Assembly: GCA_963843275.1 (NCBI GenBank)
Contig: CAWJJM010000012.1
Coordinates: 992,001 to 1,056,000 of the forward strand
Length of the DNA: 64,000 nt
Reading direction: 5' to 3'
From: CAWJJM01 sp963843275
GTDB taxonomy: Bacteria > Acidobacteriota > Thermoanaerobaculia > Multivoradales > JBCCEF01
Made by a program: the position numbers and the translations under genes. Below the pieces are notes generated by a model. The model was given only the letters and a program-made list of their open reading frames with translations. It made no database searches and was not told the origin of the DNA. Of this stretch, positions 47,957 through 56,696 are shown in pieces. Numbering within the stretch: the first letter of the stretch is position 1; every line of letters begins with the position of its first letter.

Positions 47957-50446
47957 ATGACGCGACCTTCCCGCACCCCCGACCACGAGCCCGTGGCGCT
48001 CCCGGCGCCGCGGGGGAGCGGCGCCGAGGCGGAGGCGCCGCCGGCCGGGCCGCGGTCGGCGGCGGCACGCCGTGGGGTGCGGGGCGCGGCGGCCGACGCC
48101 GCCGGTGCCCGGGCGATCCGCGGCCTGCGCCGGGGGTGGGACCGCGTGCTCGAGCTGCCGCTGTTGGCGCTCGTCCTGCTGGTGGTCGGCGGGGCCTGGG
48201 GACTGACCCCGGGAGGGTTCTTCCTGCGGCCGGAGGTCACCGCCGACTCGATCGCCCTGCGCGACTACGTGGCGCCGGCCGAGACCATGGTCCTCGACCG
48301 CGAGGCGACCACCGAGAAGCAGCGCCGGGCCCGCGACGAGGTGCTGCCGGTCTACGACCTCGACGGGGCGGTGGCGGCGGAGCGCGACACCGCGCTCGAA
48401 CGCCTGTTCGCCACCGGCCGAAGGCTGGTCGGGAGCACCCCCGAGAGGGTCCGCGCCTCCGCCCGCGACCGCCAGCAGCTCGCCGACCAGCTCGCCACCG
48501 CCAGCGGCCTCAAGGTGACGCCGGAGGAGGCGGGGGTCCTCGCCGACTGGGCCTTCGCCTCGGACCTCGAGGACCGGGTGCGCAGCGTGGTGCGCCAGAC
48601 GCTGCGCCGCGGGGTGGTGGCCGCCAAGGACTCGCTGCTCGAGAACCGCATGCGGGGCATCACCCTGCGCGAGCTGGGGAGCGGGCGCGAGCGCAAGCAC
48701 TTCGACCTGTTCGACCACCTCGGCTACCCCGACGAGCTGCGCGAGTTCCTCGAGAACGAGGTGCGCGACTGGCCGGGGCTGTCGGCGGACGAGCGGCGGG
48801 CGGTGGTCGACCTGCTGGTCGCCAACATCCCGCCCAACCTCCACTCCAACCGCTCGGAGACGCTGGCCCGGCGGGAGGCCGCCGCGGCGGCGACGGCGCC
48901 CGCCTTCAACCGGATCTCGAAGGGCGAGGTGATCGTCCGCAAGGGCGACCGCGTGGACGCGGCCACGGCACAGCTCATCGCCGAGGTGTCCGGGCGCCAG
49001 CGCTGGAGCCGGCGCGCCGTGCCGTTGCTCGGCGTCGTGTCGCTGCTGCTGCTCGCCGGCGGCGCCCTGTGGCTCGGCCTGCGCCGCGAGCGGGTGGCCG
49101 AGCACGGCCCGCGGCGCCGGTACAGCGAGGCCGCCCTCCTGTTGCTCGCCGCCATCCTGGCCAGCAAGTTCGGTTTCCTCACCGCCTCGGCGCTGGCCGG
49201 TGCCTTCGAGGCGGCGCCGCTGAACTCGATGGGGAGCTACGTCTTCGCCATCCCCTTCGCGGCGTTCGCCCTGGTGGCCGGCCTGCTGCTCGGCCGCGGC
49301 CCGGCGCTGCTGCTGTCGCTGCTCCTGTCGGTGCTGGTGAGCCGGCTGGCGCACGGCGAGGCGGCGACGGTGATCGTCTACAGCCTGGCGAGCTCGCTGG
49401 CGGCGATCTACGGCCTCGAACGCTACCGGATCGAGCAGCGGCTGGTGCTGACCCGGGTCGGCCTGCTCGTCGGCCTGGTGAACGTGCTGCTGGTGCTCAC
49501 CGTCACCGCGCTCGGCGGCGACCTCGAGGCGGGTCCGGCGCAGCTCGCCTTCGATGCCGTGTGCGGCTTCGCCGGCGGTCTGCTGGTCGCGGCGGTCGCG
49601 GCGTTCGCGGTGCCGGTGCTCGAGTCGCTGCTCAGCATCACCACCGACATCAAGCTGGTGGAGCTCGCCAACACCAACCTGCCGCTGCTGCGCCGGCTCG
49701 CCTTCGAGGCGCCCGGGACCTTCCAGCACTCGCTGATGGTGGCGAACCTGGCCAAGGAGGGTTGCGAGGCGATCCGCGCCGACGCCACCCTGGCGTACAC
49801 CGGCGGCCTCTACCACGACATCGGCAAGGTCTTCCGCCCCGAGTACTTCATCGAGAACCAGCGGCCCGGCCACAACCGGCACGATCGCCTGACCCCCTCG
49901 ATGAGCGCCCTGATCCTGATCAACCACATCAAGGAGGGGGTGGAGCTGGCGCGCCAGCACCACCTGCCGCAGCCGGTGGTGGACGCCATCGAGCAGCACC
50001 ACGGCACCCGGCTCATCAAGTACTTCTACAACCGCGCCCTCGAGCGCGCCGATCCGGCGACCGGGGAGGTGCGCGAGGAGGAGTACCGCTACCCGGGTCC
50101 GATGCCGCAGAACAAGGTGATGGGCGTCCTGATGCTGGCCGACGGCGTGGAGGCGGCGAGCCGCACCCTGGTCGAGCCGACGGCGCTGAAGATCCGCACC
50201 CTGATCCGCACCATCCTCGACGACTGCCTGCGCGACGGCCAGCTCGACCACACCGACCTCACGCTGTCCGATCTGCGCCGGGTGTCGGAGGCCTTCCTGC
50301 GCGTGCTCGGGACCATCTACCATCACCGCATCGACTACCCCGGCTTCGACTTCAACGCCCAGCCCGAGCGCGCCCGGCGGAGCCACGCCACGGAGGCCGC
50401 CGTTCCCGCCGCGGCCGAGGTCGGTGGCCCCCGCGCCGCCTCCTGA
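47957..50446 (+). CDS. 7TMR-HDED/HD-domain phosphodiesterase (PgpH-like)
   Basis: An 829-residue membrane phosphodiesterase expected to hydrolyse c-di-AMP. An N-terminal cytoplasmic leader and first helix (LLALVLLVVGGAWGL) are followed by a 7TMR-HDED extracytoplasmic domain (about 80-350), a bundle of seven helices (about 355-555) and an HD domain: QHSLMVANLAKEG (His591), YHDIGKV (His620-Asp621), NHIKEGVELARQHHLP, IEQHHGT and LADGVEAASRTL. The layout is that of PgpH/YqfF. No diadenylate cyclase is in the window. ATG 47957 is used; an in-frame TTG at 47924 would add 11 residues. Confidence 0.93.
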   Translation: MTRPSRTPDHEPVALPAPRGSGAEAEAPPAGPRSAAARRGVRGAAADAAGARAIRGLRRGWDRVLELPLLALVLLVVGGAWGLTPGGFFLRPEVTADSIALRDYVAPAETMVLDREATTEKQRRARDEVLPVYDLDGAVAAERDTALERLFATGRRLVGSTPERVRASARDRQQLADQLATASGLKVTPEEAGVLADWAFASDLEDRVRSVVRQTLRRGVVAAKDSLLENRMRGITLRELGSGRERKHFDLFDHLGYPDELREFLENEVRDWPGLSADERRAVVDLLVANIPPNLHSNRSETLARREAAAAATAPAFNRISKGEVIVRKGDRVDAATAQLIAEVSGRQRWSRRAVPLLGVVSLLLLAGGALWLGLRRERVAEHGPRRRYSEAALLLLAAILASKFGFLTASALAGAFEAAPLNSMGSYVFAIPFAAFALVAGLLLGRGPALLLSLLLSVLVSRLAHGEAATVIVYSLASSLAAIYGLERYRIEQRLVLTRVGLLVGLVNVLLVLTVTALGGDLEAGPAQLAFDAVCGFAGGLLVAAVAAFAVPVLESLLSITTDIKLVELANTNLPLLRRLAFEAPGTFQHSLMVANLAKEGCEAIRADATLAYTGGLYHDIGKVFRPEYFIENQRPGHNRHDRLTPSMSALILINHIKEGVELARQHHLPQPVVDAIEQHHGTRLIKYFYNRALERADPATGEVREEEYRYPGPMPQNKVMGVLMLADGVEAASRTLVEPTALKIRTLIRTILDDCLRDGQLDHTDLTLSDLRRVSEAFLRVLGTIYHHRIDYPGFDFNAQPERARRSHATEAAVPAAAEVGGPRAAS

Positions 50447-50460
50447 GGGCGCCGAGCACC

Positions 50461-50898
50461 TTGAGCCCCGTCCCGCCAGCGACCGAGATCGCCCTGCAGA
50501 ACCCCAACCGCTACCCGGAGGCCGGGGCGCGCCGCCTGCGCCCCTGGCTCGCGGCGCTGCTCGCCGCCCTGGCGCCGGACGCGGCGAGCTTCGCCGTCCG
50601 CTTCGTCGGGGATCGCGCCATGCGGGGGCTGAACCGGACCTACCGCGGTCACGACCGGCCGACCGACGTCCTCTCCTTCCCCGGCGGCTCGACGCCCGAA
50701 GGCGTCCATCTCGGCGACGTCGTGGTCTCGGTGCCGACGGCGCGGCGGCAGGCCGCGGCGGCGGGCGACGGCGTCGAGCGGCGCCTGCGCGAGCTCGTCC
50801 TGCACGGCGTGCTGCACTGCCTGGGGCACGACCACGCCACCGACTCCGGCGAGATGGCGCGGCTGGAGCGGCGGCTGCGGCGGCGGTGGGTGCCGTGA
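50461..50898 (+). CDS. ybeY: rRNA maturation endoribonuclease YbeY
   Basis: Single-strand endoribonuclease acting on 16S rRNA 3-prime maturation. The 145-residue protein has RGHDRPTDVLSFPGG and the zinc motif HGVLHCLGHDH (His115, His119, His125). No ATG or GTG fits in frame, so TTG 50461 is the most likely start, 14 bases after the pgpH stop. Its stop overlaps the next gene as GTGA. Confidence 0.95.
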   Translation: MSPVPPATEIALQNPNRYPEAGARRLRPWLAALLAALAPDAASFAVRFVGDRAMRGLNRTYRGHDRPTDVLSFPGGSTPEGVHLGDVVVSVPTARRQAAAAGDGVERRLRELVLHGVLHCLGHDHATDSGEMARLERRLRRRWVP

Positions 50899-52160
50899 TC
50901 GCCGCCGCCTGGGCGGCCGGGCTGCTGCTGCCGGCCAGCGTGGTCGCCATCCTGCTTTCGGCGCTGCTCGAGCGCAGCGGGCCGGTGCGGCTGCGGCACT
51001 GGGCGGAGGAGGCCGGAGGCGGTCTGCTGGCGCTCTTCGAGGCGCCGCCCCGCTTCGAGATCTACCGCTTTCTGCTCGCCTGGTCGGCCAGGGTCACGCC
51101 GGTCCTGCTGGCGGTGGCGCTGACCGTCCTGCTGGCGCGGGCCGGCGTCGCCGGCGCGGCGCCGTGGGCCGCGGGCGCGGTCCTGGTCCTGGTGGCGCTG
51201 GTGGAGCTGCTCAACCGGCAGCTCGTCGGGCGGGCGGCGGAGGCGTCGCTGCGCCGCTTCACCTTCCTCTACCGGGCCCTCCGGCCGCTGGTCTGGCCCC
51301 TGGTGGTGGCGCTGGCGCCGCTCACGCCGGCGGCGCGGCGTCCCGAGGTGGCCGCCGAGGAGGACGCGGAGGAGGACGAGATCTCCGACGAGGAGATCGA
51401 GGCCTACATCGAGCTCGGCACCCGGGAGGGCATCCTCGAGCCGGGCGAGGGCGAGCTGGTGTGGGGGATCGTCGACTTCGGCGACACCCTGGTGCGCAGC
51501 GTGATGACGCCCCGGGTGGACATGATCGTCGCCCCCGCCGGCGAGGATCTCGAGGCCCTGGCGGAGCGTTTCCTCGACTCGGGGCACTCGCGGATCCCGC
51601 TCTACGAGGACTCGATCGACCGGATCGTCGGCATCCTCCACATCCGCGAGGTCCTGCGCGGCCTGCGCACCACCCCCCGACCGCCGGTGCGGGAGCTGAT
51701 GAAGGCGCCCTTCGTGGTGCCGGAGCGCAAGCCGCTCGACGAGCTGCTCAAGGAGATGCAGGCCGGTTTCCAGCAGGTCGCGATCGTGCTCGACGAGTAC
51801 GGCGGCACCGCCGGCCTCGTGACGGTCGAGGACCTGCTCGAGGAGATCGTGGGGGAGATCTTCGACGAGGACGAGGTGGTGATGGCTCCCGAGCCGCAGC
51901 CGCTCCCCGACGGGTCCTGGCGCCTCGACGGCCGCACCCACGTCGAGGCCCTCCAGGAGATCTTCGACGCCGACCTCGACGACGAGCCCTACGAGACGGT
52001 GGGCGGCCTGGTGCTGTCGGTGCTCGGCTCGGTGCCGGAGGAGGGGGAGGTGGCCGAGTCGCACGGGCTGCGCTTCCACGTCGAGCGGGTCAGCGGGCGG
52101 CGGGTGCAGACGGTGCGGGTGGAGCGCGCCGCGCGCGGCGCGGAGGAGGAGACGCCATGA
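50895..52160 (+). CDS. CorC/HlyC-type CBS-domain membrane protein
   Basis: A 421-residue protein: about 110 residues of N-terminal membrane helices, a linker, then EISDEEIEAYIELGTREGIL, two CBS domains (VMTPRVDMIVAPAG; VRELMKAPFVVPERKPLDEL; IVLDEYGGTAGLVTVEDLLE) and a C-terminal CorC_HlyC domain (LDGRTHVEALQEIFDADL, YETVGGLVLSVLGSVPEEGE). The N-terminal membrane part is short and divergent compared with CNNM proteins. Members are linked to magnesium or cobalt efflux. It is the fourth gene of the phoH-era cluster and overlaps both neighbours by 4 bases. Confidence 0.9.
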   Translation: MIAAAWAAGLLLPASVVAILLSALLERSGPVRLRHWAEEAGGGLLALFEAPPRFEIYRFLLAWSARVTPVLLAVALTVLLARAGVAGAAPWAAGAVLVLVALVELLNRQLVGRAAEASLRRFTFLYRALRPLVWPLVVALAPLTPAARRPEVAAEEDAEEDEISDEEIEAYIELGTREGILEPGEGELVWGIVDFGDTLVRSVMTPRVDMIVAPAGEDLEALAERFLDSGHSRIPLYEDSIDRIVGILHIREVLRGLRTTPRPPVRELMKAPFVVPERKPLDELLKEMQAGFQQVAIVLDEYGGTAGLVTVEDLLEEIVGEIFDEDEVVMAPEPQPLPDGSWRLDGRTHVEALQEIFDADLDDEPYETVGGLVLSVLGSVPEEGEVAESHGLRFHVERVSGRRVQTVRVERAARGAEEETP

Positions 52161-53083
52161 GCGGTGCGGGTACCGGGGTCGGCCCCAAGGCGGGGACGGT
52201 GGCGCTGGTGGGCCGCCCCAACGCCGGCAAGTCCACGCTGATGAACCACTGGCTGGGCGAGAAGGTGGCCATCGTCTCCGACAAGCCGCAGACGACGCGC
52301 CACCGGATCGTCGGCATCCTGTCCGACGCCCGCGGCCAGATGGTGTTCCACGACACGCCCGGCGTCCACCGGCCGCTGCACGACATGAACCGGCGGATGA
52401 TGCAGGACGCCGTCGAGGCGCTGTCGGGGGCCGACGTGACCTGCGTCCTGGTCGACGCCTCGGAGGCGCCGGGGGCCGGCGAGACGTTCCTGCTCGAGAT
52501 GGTGGGGCGGGCGCCGGGGCCGAAGGTGGCGGCGCTCAACAAGATCGACCTGGTGAACAAGGGGCGGCTGCTGCCGCGCATCGAGAGCTTCGCGGAGTCC
52601 GGCGCCTTCACCGAGATCGTGCCGGTGTCGGCGCTGACCGGCGACGGCACCGGCGAGCTGCTCGACATCCTCTGGCGGCTGCTCCCCGAAGGGCCTCCCC
52701 TGTACGACCCGGAGCTGCTCACCGTCCACCCGGAGCGCTACCTGGTCGCCGAGCGCATCCGCGAGAAGGTCCTGGCCCACACCCGCGAGGAGCTGCCGTT
52801 CTCGACCGCGGTGCTGATCGAGGGTTGGGAGGAGGAGCCGGAGCGCCGGCTGGCGCGCATCTACGCCACCATCCTGGTCGAGCGGGCCGGGCAGAAGAAG
52901 ATCCTCATCGGCCACCGGGGATCGATGATCAAGCAGATCGGCACCGAGGCGCGGCTCGACATCGAGCAGCTCCTGGGCCGGCGGGTCTACCTCGACCTGC
53001 ACGTCCGGCACGAGCCGCACTGGCGGGAGTCGCGGCGCATCCTGGCGGAGCTCGATCGCAGCCTCTACACGCGGCTCGAGTAG
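52157..53083 (+). CDS. era: GTPase Era
   Basis: Essential GTPase that binds 16S rRNA during 30S assembly. All G motifs are present: GRPNAGKST, TTRHRIVG, DTPGVHRP, NKIDLVNKG and SALTGDG. The KH domain carries ILIGHRGSMIKQIGTEARLD and the C-terminal Era pattern YLDLHVRHEPHWRE. The length (308) is normal. The start overlaps the corC stop (ATGA). It ends 17 bases from the convergent S1 gene, leaving almost no room for a terminator. Confidence 0.98.
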   Translation: MSGAGTGVGPKAGTVALVGRPNAGKSTLMNHWLGEKVAIVSDKPQTTRHRIVGILSDARGQMVFHDTPGVHRPLHDMNRRMMQDAVEALSGADVTCVLVDASEAPGAGETFLLEMVGRAPGPKVAALNKIDLVNKGRLLPRIESFAESGAFTEIVPVSALTGDGTGELLDILWRLLPEGPPLYDPELLTVHPERYLVAERIREKVLAHTREELPFSTAVLIEGWEEEPERRLARIYATILVERAGQKKILIGHRGSMIKQIGTEARLDIEQLLGRRVYLDLHVRHEPHWRESRRILAELDRSLYTRLE

Positions 53084-53100
53084 GGGCGGGCGCGGCGGGC

Positions 53101-54309
53101 TCAGCGCTCGAAGAAGTCGGCCAGCGAGCCGAGCCGCTCCGGCCCTTCGTGGTGGCTGGCCTCCTCGCCCTCCGCGGCAGGCGCCGCCAGGGTCAACGCG
53201 ACGCGCCGGCGCTGCGGCTCCACCGAGAGCACCCGGACGGCGACGTCCTGCCCCAGCTCGACGACCTCGCGCGGGTGCGACACGCGGCGATCCGCCGCCA
53301 GCTCGGAGACGTGCACCAGCCCCTCGAGCCCCGGCGAGAGCTCGACGAAGGCGCCGTAGGGCTCGAGGCGCACCACCCGACCGGTCGTCACCAGACCGGC
53401 GGGGAAGCGCTCCGCGACCCCCTTCCACGGATCCGCCTCGAGCGCCTTGCGCGAGAGCGAGATCCGTTGGCCCTTGCCCTCCCGCTCCTCGATGGAGAGG
53501 ACCTTGACCTCGAGCGAGTCGCCGGCGGCGACGACCTCGGCGGGGTCCTCGACGTGGCCGTGCGACATCTCGCTGACGTGCAGCAGGCCCTCGACGCCGC
53601 CGAGGTCGACGAAGGCCCCGTAGCGGGTCACCGAGGTGACGGTGCCACGCACCACCGCGCCGGGCTCGAGGCGCGCCAGGGCCTCGGCGCGCCGTGCCGC
53701 CTCCTCGCGGGCCAGCAGCTCGCGGCGCGACAGGACGATGTTGGGGCGTCCACCGCGGCCGGCGGGCTCGAAGCGGGAGACCAGGAAGGAGAGGTGCCGC
53801 CCGACCCAGGCCGCGGCGTCCTCGACGTAGGTGGCGTCGAGCTGCGAGATGGGGCAGAAGGCCCGCAAGCCGGCGACGGTCACCTCCGCGCCACCCTTCA
53901 CCGCGGCGGTCACCGTCCCCTCCACCGGGATGCCGTGCCGCTGCGCCTGGTGGATCTCCTCGACGGCGACGGCGGCGGCCGCCGCGCCGCCACCGAGGGC
54001 GCCCGCGGCGCCCGGGCGCACCCGCAGCACGAGGCAGCCGCTCGCCTCGTCACGCCCGGTGACGAAGGCGTCGAGCGGGTCGCCCGGCCCGACGGTGAGC
54101 TCACCGTCGGCGCCGAGCAGCTCGGCGCGCGCCACCACCCCGTCGGACTTCGCCCCGACGTCGACGAAGGCGGTCTCCTCGCCGATCGACAGGATGCGGC
54201 CGTGCACCCGGGTGCCGGGGCGCGGGTCGCGCCCTCCGCCGGCCGTCTGCTCGTTCTCGAACTCCGCCAGGATGGCGCCGAAATCGCGGTCTTCCCCGGT
54301 GTCTGCCAT
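53101..54309 (-). CDS. Second four-domain S1 RNA-binding protein
   Basis: A 402-residue protein made almost entirely of four S1 domains: about 27-92 (RVHGRILSIGEETAFVDVGA), 110-180 (a divergent domain with AFCPISQ), 200-275 (GTVTSVTRYGAFVDLGGVEG) and 285-355 (RVVRLEPYGAFVELSPGLEG). The second to fourth domains align with domains of the 650-residue protein at 2088-4040, including the shared EADPWKG/EPDPWKD linker, so the two are paralogues. This one lacks the acidic repeat. A TATCAT box lies six bases before the ATG and there is no ribosome binding site. Confidence 0.87.
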   Translation of the reverse strand: MADTGEDRDFGAILAEFENEQTAGGGRDPRPGTRVHGRILSIGEETAFVDVGAKSDGVVARAELLGADGELTVGPGDPLDAFVTGRDEASGCLVLRVRPGAAGALGGGAAAAAVAVEEIHQAQRHGIPVEGTVTAAVKGGAEVTVAGLRAFCPISQLDATYVEDAAAWVGRHLSFLVSRFEPAGRGGRPNIVLSRRELLAREEAARRAEALARLEPGAVVRGTVTSVTRYGAFVDLGGVEGLLHVSEMSHGHVEDPAEVVAAGDSLEVKVLSIEEREGKGQRISLSRKALEADPWKGVAERFPAGLVTTGRVVRLEPYGAFVELSPGLEGLVHVSELAADRRVSHPREVVELGQDVAVRVLSVEPQRRRVALTLAAPAAEGEEASHHEGPERLGSLADFFER

Positions 54310-54315
54310 GGACGG

Positions 54316-54321
54316 ATGATA
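54316..54321 (-). promoter_or_regulatory. Leaderless-type -10 box of the second S1 gene
   Basis: On the minus strand TATCAT is followed by six bases (CCGTCC) and the ATG at 54309. Confidence 0.55.
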
Positions 54322-54356
54322 GCCGCGCGCGGGCGGCGGCGCGAGCCGCGGTGCGG

Positions 54357-55286
54357 TCAGGCGCCGACCCAGGTGGTCAGGGTGCCGCTGGCGACGTCAC
54401 GCCCGTCGAGGCAGCAGACCCGGAAGCGGAAGCGGGTCAGGGGTCCGGCCGCCCCCTCGCGGTGGACCTCGGCGAGCAACGCCGTGGCGAGAGGGATCCG
54501 CTCCCGGGGCAGCTCGACCTCGCGCAGCCGCACCAGGTAGCCGGTGCGTGGCCCGGAGCGCTCGGTCTCGCCCTCGCCGGCGGGCAGCGCGGCGGCGGTC
54601 TGGGCGGCCAGCTCCACGGCGACGAAGGCGGGCGCGGCGCCACCGCCCGCCGCGGCGTGGTCGGCCGGGATCGCGCCGCGGCAGGTGGCGCGGTCGTCGC
54701 CCCGCGCCAGCAGCTCGGTGACGAACCGTGCCCGCGGCCCGTGGGGGAGCGGGGGATGGGGCGGGTCGGTCTTCGCCTTGGTCCAGGCCAGCACCCCGGC
54801 GCGGACCGCCTCGCCCGCCGCCAGACCGGGCCCCACCGGGAAGGCGTCGGCGCCGTCGCCGGCCGGCGGCGCGCCGCCGGCGCCGCTGCCGAGCGACCCG
54901 CGGTCCGGCGGCGGCTCGGCGGCGTCGGCCGGGGCGCTCGCCGACCAGGTCAACGATCCGGAGCTGAGCGGCGCGCCGCCAGCGGCGGAGAGCAGCTCGA
55001 AGCGGCAGCGGCCGTCCTCTTCCGGGGCGCCGAGTCGGGCGAGCAGCGCGGCGCCCGGCGTCACCGGCGCGGTCAAGCGCAGGGCGCCGACGCGGACCAG
55101 GCGGCCGGCGCCCGCGGCGCGGGCGTGGAGGTCGTCGGCGAGGGCGAGGTGGCCGATCGCCGGCAGCACCGGCCGGCCGGGGAAGTGGTCCGCGAACCAG
55201 GGGGAGGCGGCGGGCACGACCACCTCCACGCGCCACCCGCCGCCGTCGGGACGGAGCGGGCCGCAGGCGAACCCGGGGGCGGTCAC
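54357..55286 (-). CDS. Double hot-dog dehydratase, ApeI/ApeP-like fusion
   Basis: A 309-residue protein with two hot-dog halves. The first (1-115) has the FabZ-type active-site motif FADHFPGRPVLPAIGHLALA with His34. The second (about 175-309) has PLPHGPRARFVTELLARGDD and VAVELAAQTAAAL with Glu225, the acidic-residue motif of ApeP-type dehydratases. Aryl-polyene systems encode these two types as separate proteins (ApeI, ApeP) that act together; here they appear joined by a Gly/Pro-rich linker. It follows the flavoprotein gene by 4 bases. It would supply the dehydration step missing from the operon at 17.8-25.5 kb. Confidence 0.75.
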   Translation of the reverse strand: MTAPGFACGPLRPDGGGWRVEVVVPAASPWFADHFPGRPVLPAIGHLALADDLHARAAGAGRLVRVGALRLTAPVTPGAALLARLGAPEEDGRCRFELLSAAGGAPLSSGSLTWSASAPADAAEPPPDRGSLGSGAGGAPPAGDGADAFPVGPGLAAGEAVRAGVLAWTKAKTDPPHPPLPHGPRARFVTELLARGDDRATCRGAIPADHAAAGGGAAPAFVAVELAAQTAAALPAGEGETERSGPRTGYLVRLREVELPRERIPLATALLAEVHREGAAGPLTRFRFRVCCLDGRDVASGTLTTWVGA

Positions 55287-55290
55287 CGGT

Positions 55291-56631
55291 TCAGCCCGCG
55301 GCCTCGGCGGCGGCGGTCCCGGTGGCGTCCGGCGCCTCGGCGGGGTAGAGGTGGCCCGCCGGCCGGTGGGGCACGATGCCGTAGAGGCGTTGGACCAGGG
55401 TGAACATCTCCATCGCCCGCAGGCGCCAGCGCAGGCTCCACGAGGGCGCTGGGTAGACGTAACCGCCGAGGATGGTGAACAGGGCCCGGTGGACCTGGAA
55501 GGGCCCCTGTCCCTCCATCATCAGCTCGCGGAAGGCCGGCTGGTAGTACTGGTGGACGAGGCGGAAGAAGATGCGGGTGGTGCGCTCGACGAGGCGCCGG
55601 TAGCGCGCCTGCACGCGGGACGGCCGCGCGCCGGCGAACAGGGCGCGGACCCCCGCGGCGGCCTCGCCGGCGCCCACCATCGCCAGGCAGATCCCGGAGG
55701 AGAAGATCGGGTCGAGGAAGCTCGCGGCGTCCCCGAGCAGGAAGTACCCGGGTCCGGCGTAGGGGCGGCACCGGTAGCTGAAGTCGGCGCCGACCCGGTT
55801 CTCGGCAGGGAACTTGGCCCCGGCGGTGCGCCGCGCCACGAAGGGGCAGCGGGAGATCCCCCAGGAGAGCATCGCCGGCGGGGCGACCCCGAGCTCCCGG
55901 CCGACCCGCCGGGCGTGGTCCGCGTCCATGACGAGCCCGATCGAGGTGCGTTCGTCGTCGATGCCGATGAGCCAGAACCAGCCGTCGGCCATCATGACGA
56001 TGCAGGGGTGGCCCGACTCCTCGCCGGGGAGCCGTTCGACGCCGCGGAAGTGGCCGAAGTAGGCCACCTTCCGGTGCCCGGGGACGACCTGGCGGATCCC
56101 CAGGTGCTTGCCGACCAGCGTCGACTGGCCGCTGGCGTCGAGAAGGACGCGCCCGGCCACCTCCGTGCCGCCCTCCAGGCGGACGGCGACGTCCCCCTCG
56201 GCGAGCCGCAGGACGTCGCGCACGCCGGTCCCCTCGACCACGGTGGCGCCGGCGCGGCGGGCGGCGGCGAGGAGCAGGGCGTCGAACGGGGCGCGCTCGA
56301 CGTTGAAGGTCTCGCCCTCGGGGTCGAGCAGGCCGTCGGCGAAACGGAAGCGGATGCTCTCGTCGGCGTTGCCGAAGGCGAACTCGGCACCGAGCTTGCG
56401 CTGGCGCGGGATGGTGCGCAGCGGCTCGACGAGGCCGAGCTCGCGGAACAGCGGCATGTTGCGCGGCAGCAGCGACTCGCCGACGTGGAAGCGGGGGAAG
56501 CGGGCCCGCTCGGCGACCAGCACGTCGAGCCCCTGCCGCGCCAGCAGGAGGGCCGCCGTCGCCCCGGCGGGGCCGCCGCCGGCGACGATCACGTCGTAGC
56601 GGTCGCGCACCGCGGTCACCCCGTCCGTCAT
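55291..56631 (-). CDS. FAD-dependent oxidoreductase, tryptophan-halogenase-like
   Basis: A 446-residue flavoprotein of the geranylgeranyl-reductase/halogenase superfamily. The N-terminal FAD motif is VIVAGGGPAGATAALLLA; GESLLPRNMPLF follows; Lys79 lies in RKLGAEF where flavin halogenases carry their catalytic lysine; GWFWLIGI (218-224) corresponds to the WxWxIP motif but has Gly for Pro; GYFLLGDAASFLDPIFSSG is the second FAD motif. It could be a halogenase, hydroxylase or saturase. With the dehydratase 4 bases downstream it forms a two-gene unit, plausibly tailoring the polyene. TAGACT lies seven bases before the ATG. Confidence 0.8.
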   Translation of the reverse strand: MTDGVTAVRDRYDVIVAGGGPAGATAALLLARQGLDVLVAERARFPRFHVGESLLPRNMPLFRELGLVEPLRTIPRQRKLGAEFAFGNADESIRFRFADGLLDPEGETFNVERAPFDALLLAAARRAGATVVEGTGVRDVLRLAEGDVAVRLEGGTEVAGRVLLDASGQSTLVGKHLGIRQVVPGHRKVAYFGHFRGVERLPGEESGHPCIVMMADGWFWLIGIDDERTSIGLVMDADHARRVGRELGVAPPAMLSWGISRCPFVARRTAGAKFPAENRVGADFSYRCRPYAGPGYFLLGDAASFLDPIFSSGICLAMVGAGEAAAGVRALFAGARPSRVQARYRRLVERTTRIFFRLVHQYYQPAFRELMMEGQGPFQVHRALFTILGGYVYPAPSWSLRWRLRAMEMFTLVQRLYGIVPHRPAGHLYPAEAPDATGTAAAEAAG

Positions 56632-56638
56632 GGCGCGG

Positions 56639-56644
56639 AGTCTA
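56639..56644 (-). promoter_or_regulatory. Leaderless-type -10 box of the flavoprotein-dehydratase unit
   Basis: On the minus strand TAGACT is followed by seven bases (CCGCGCC) and the ATG at 56631. Confidence 0.5.
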
Positions 56645-56696
56645 CCCGCAACGGCGGCGGGAGGCGGGGACGGAGGGTCCGTCCCCGCCGGCGCGC

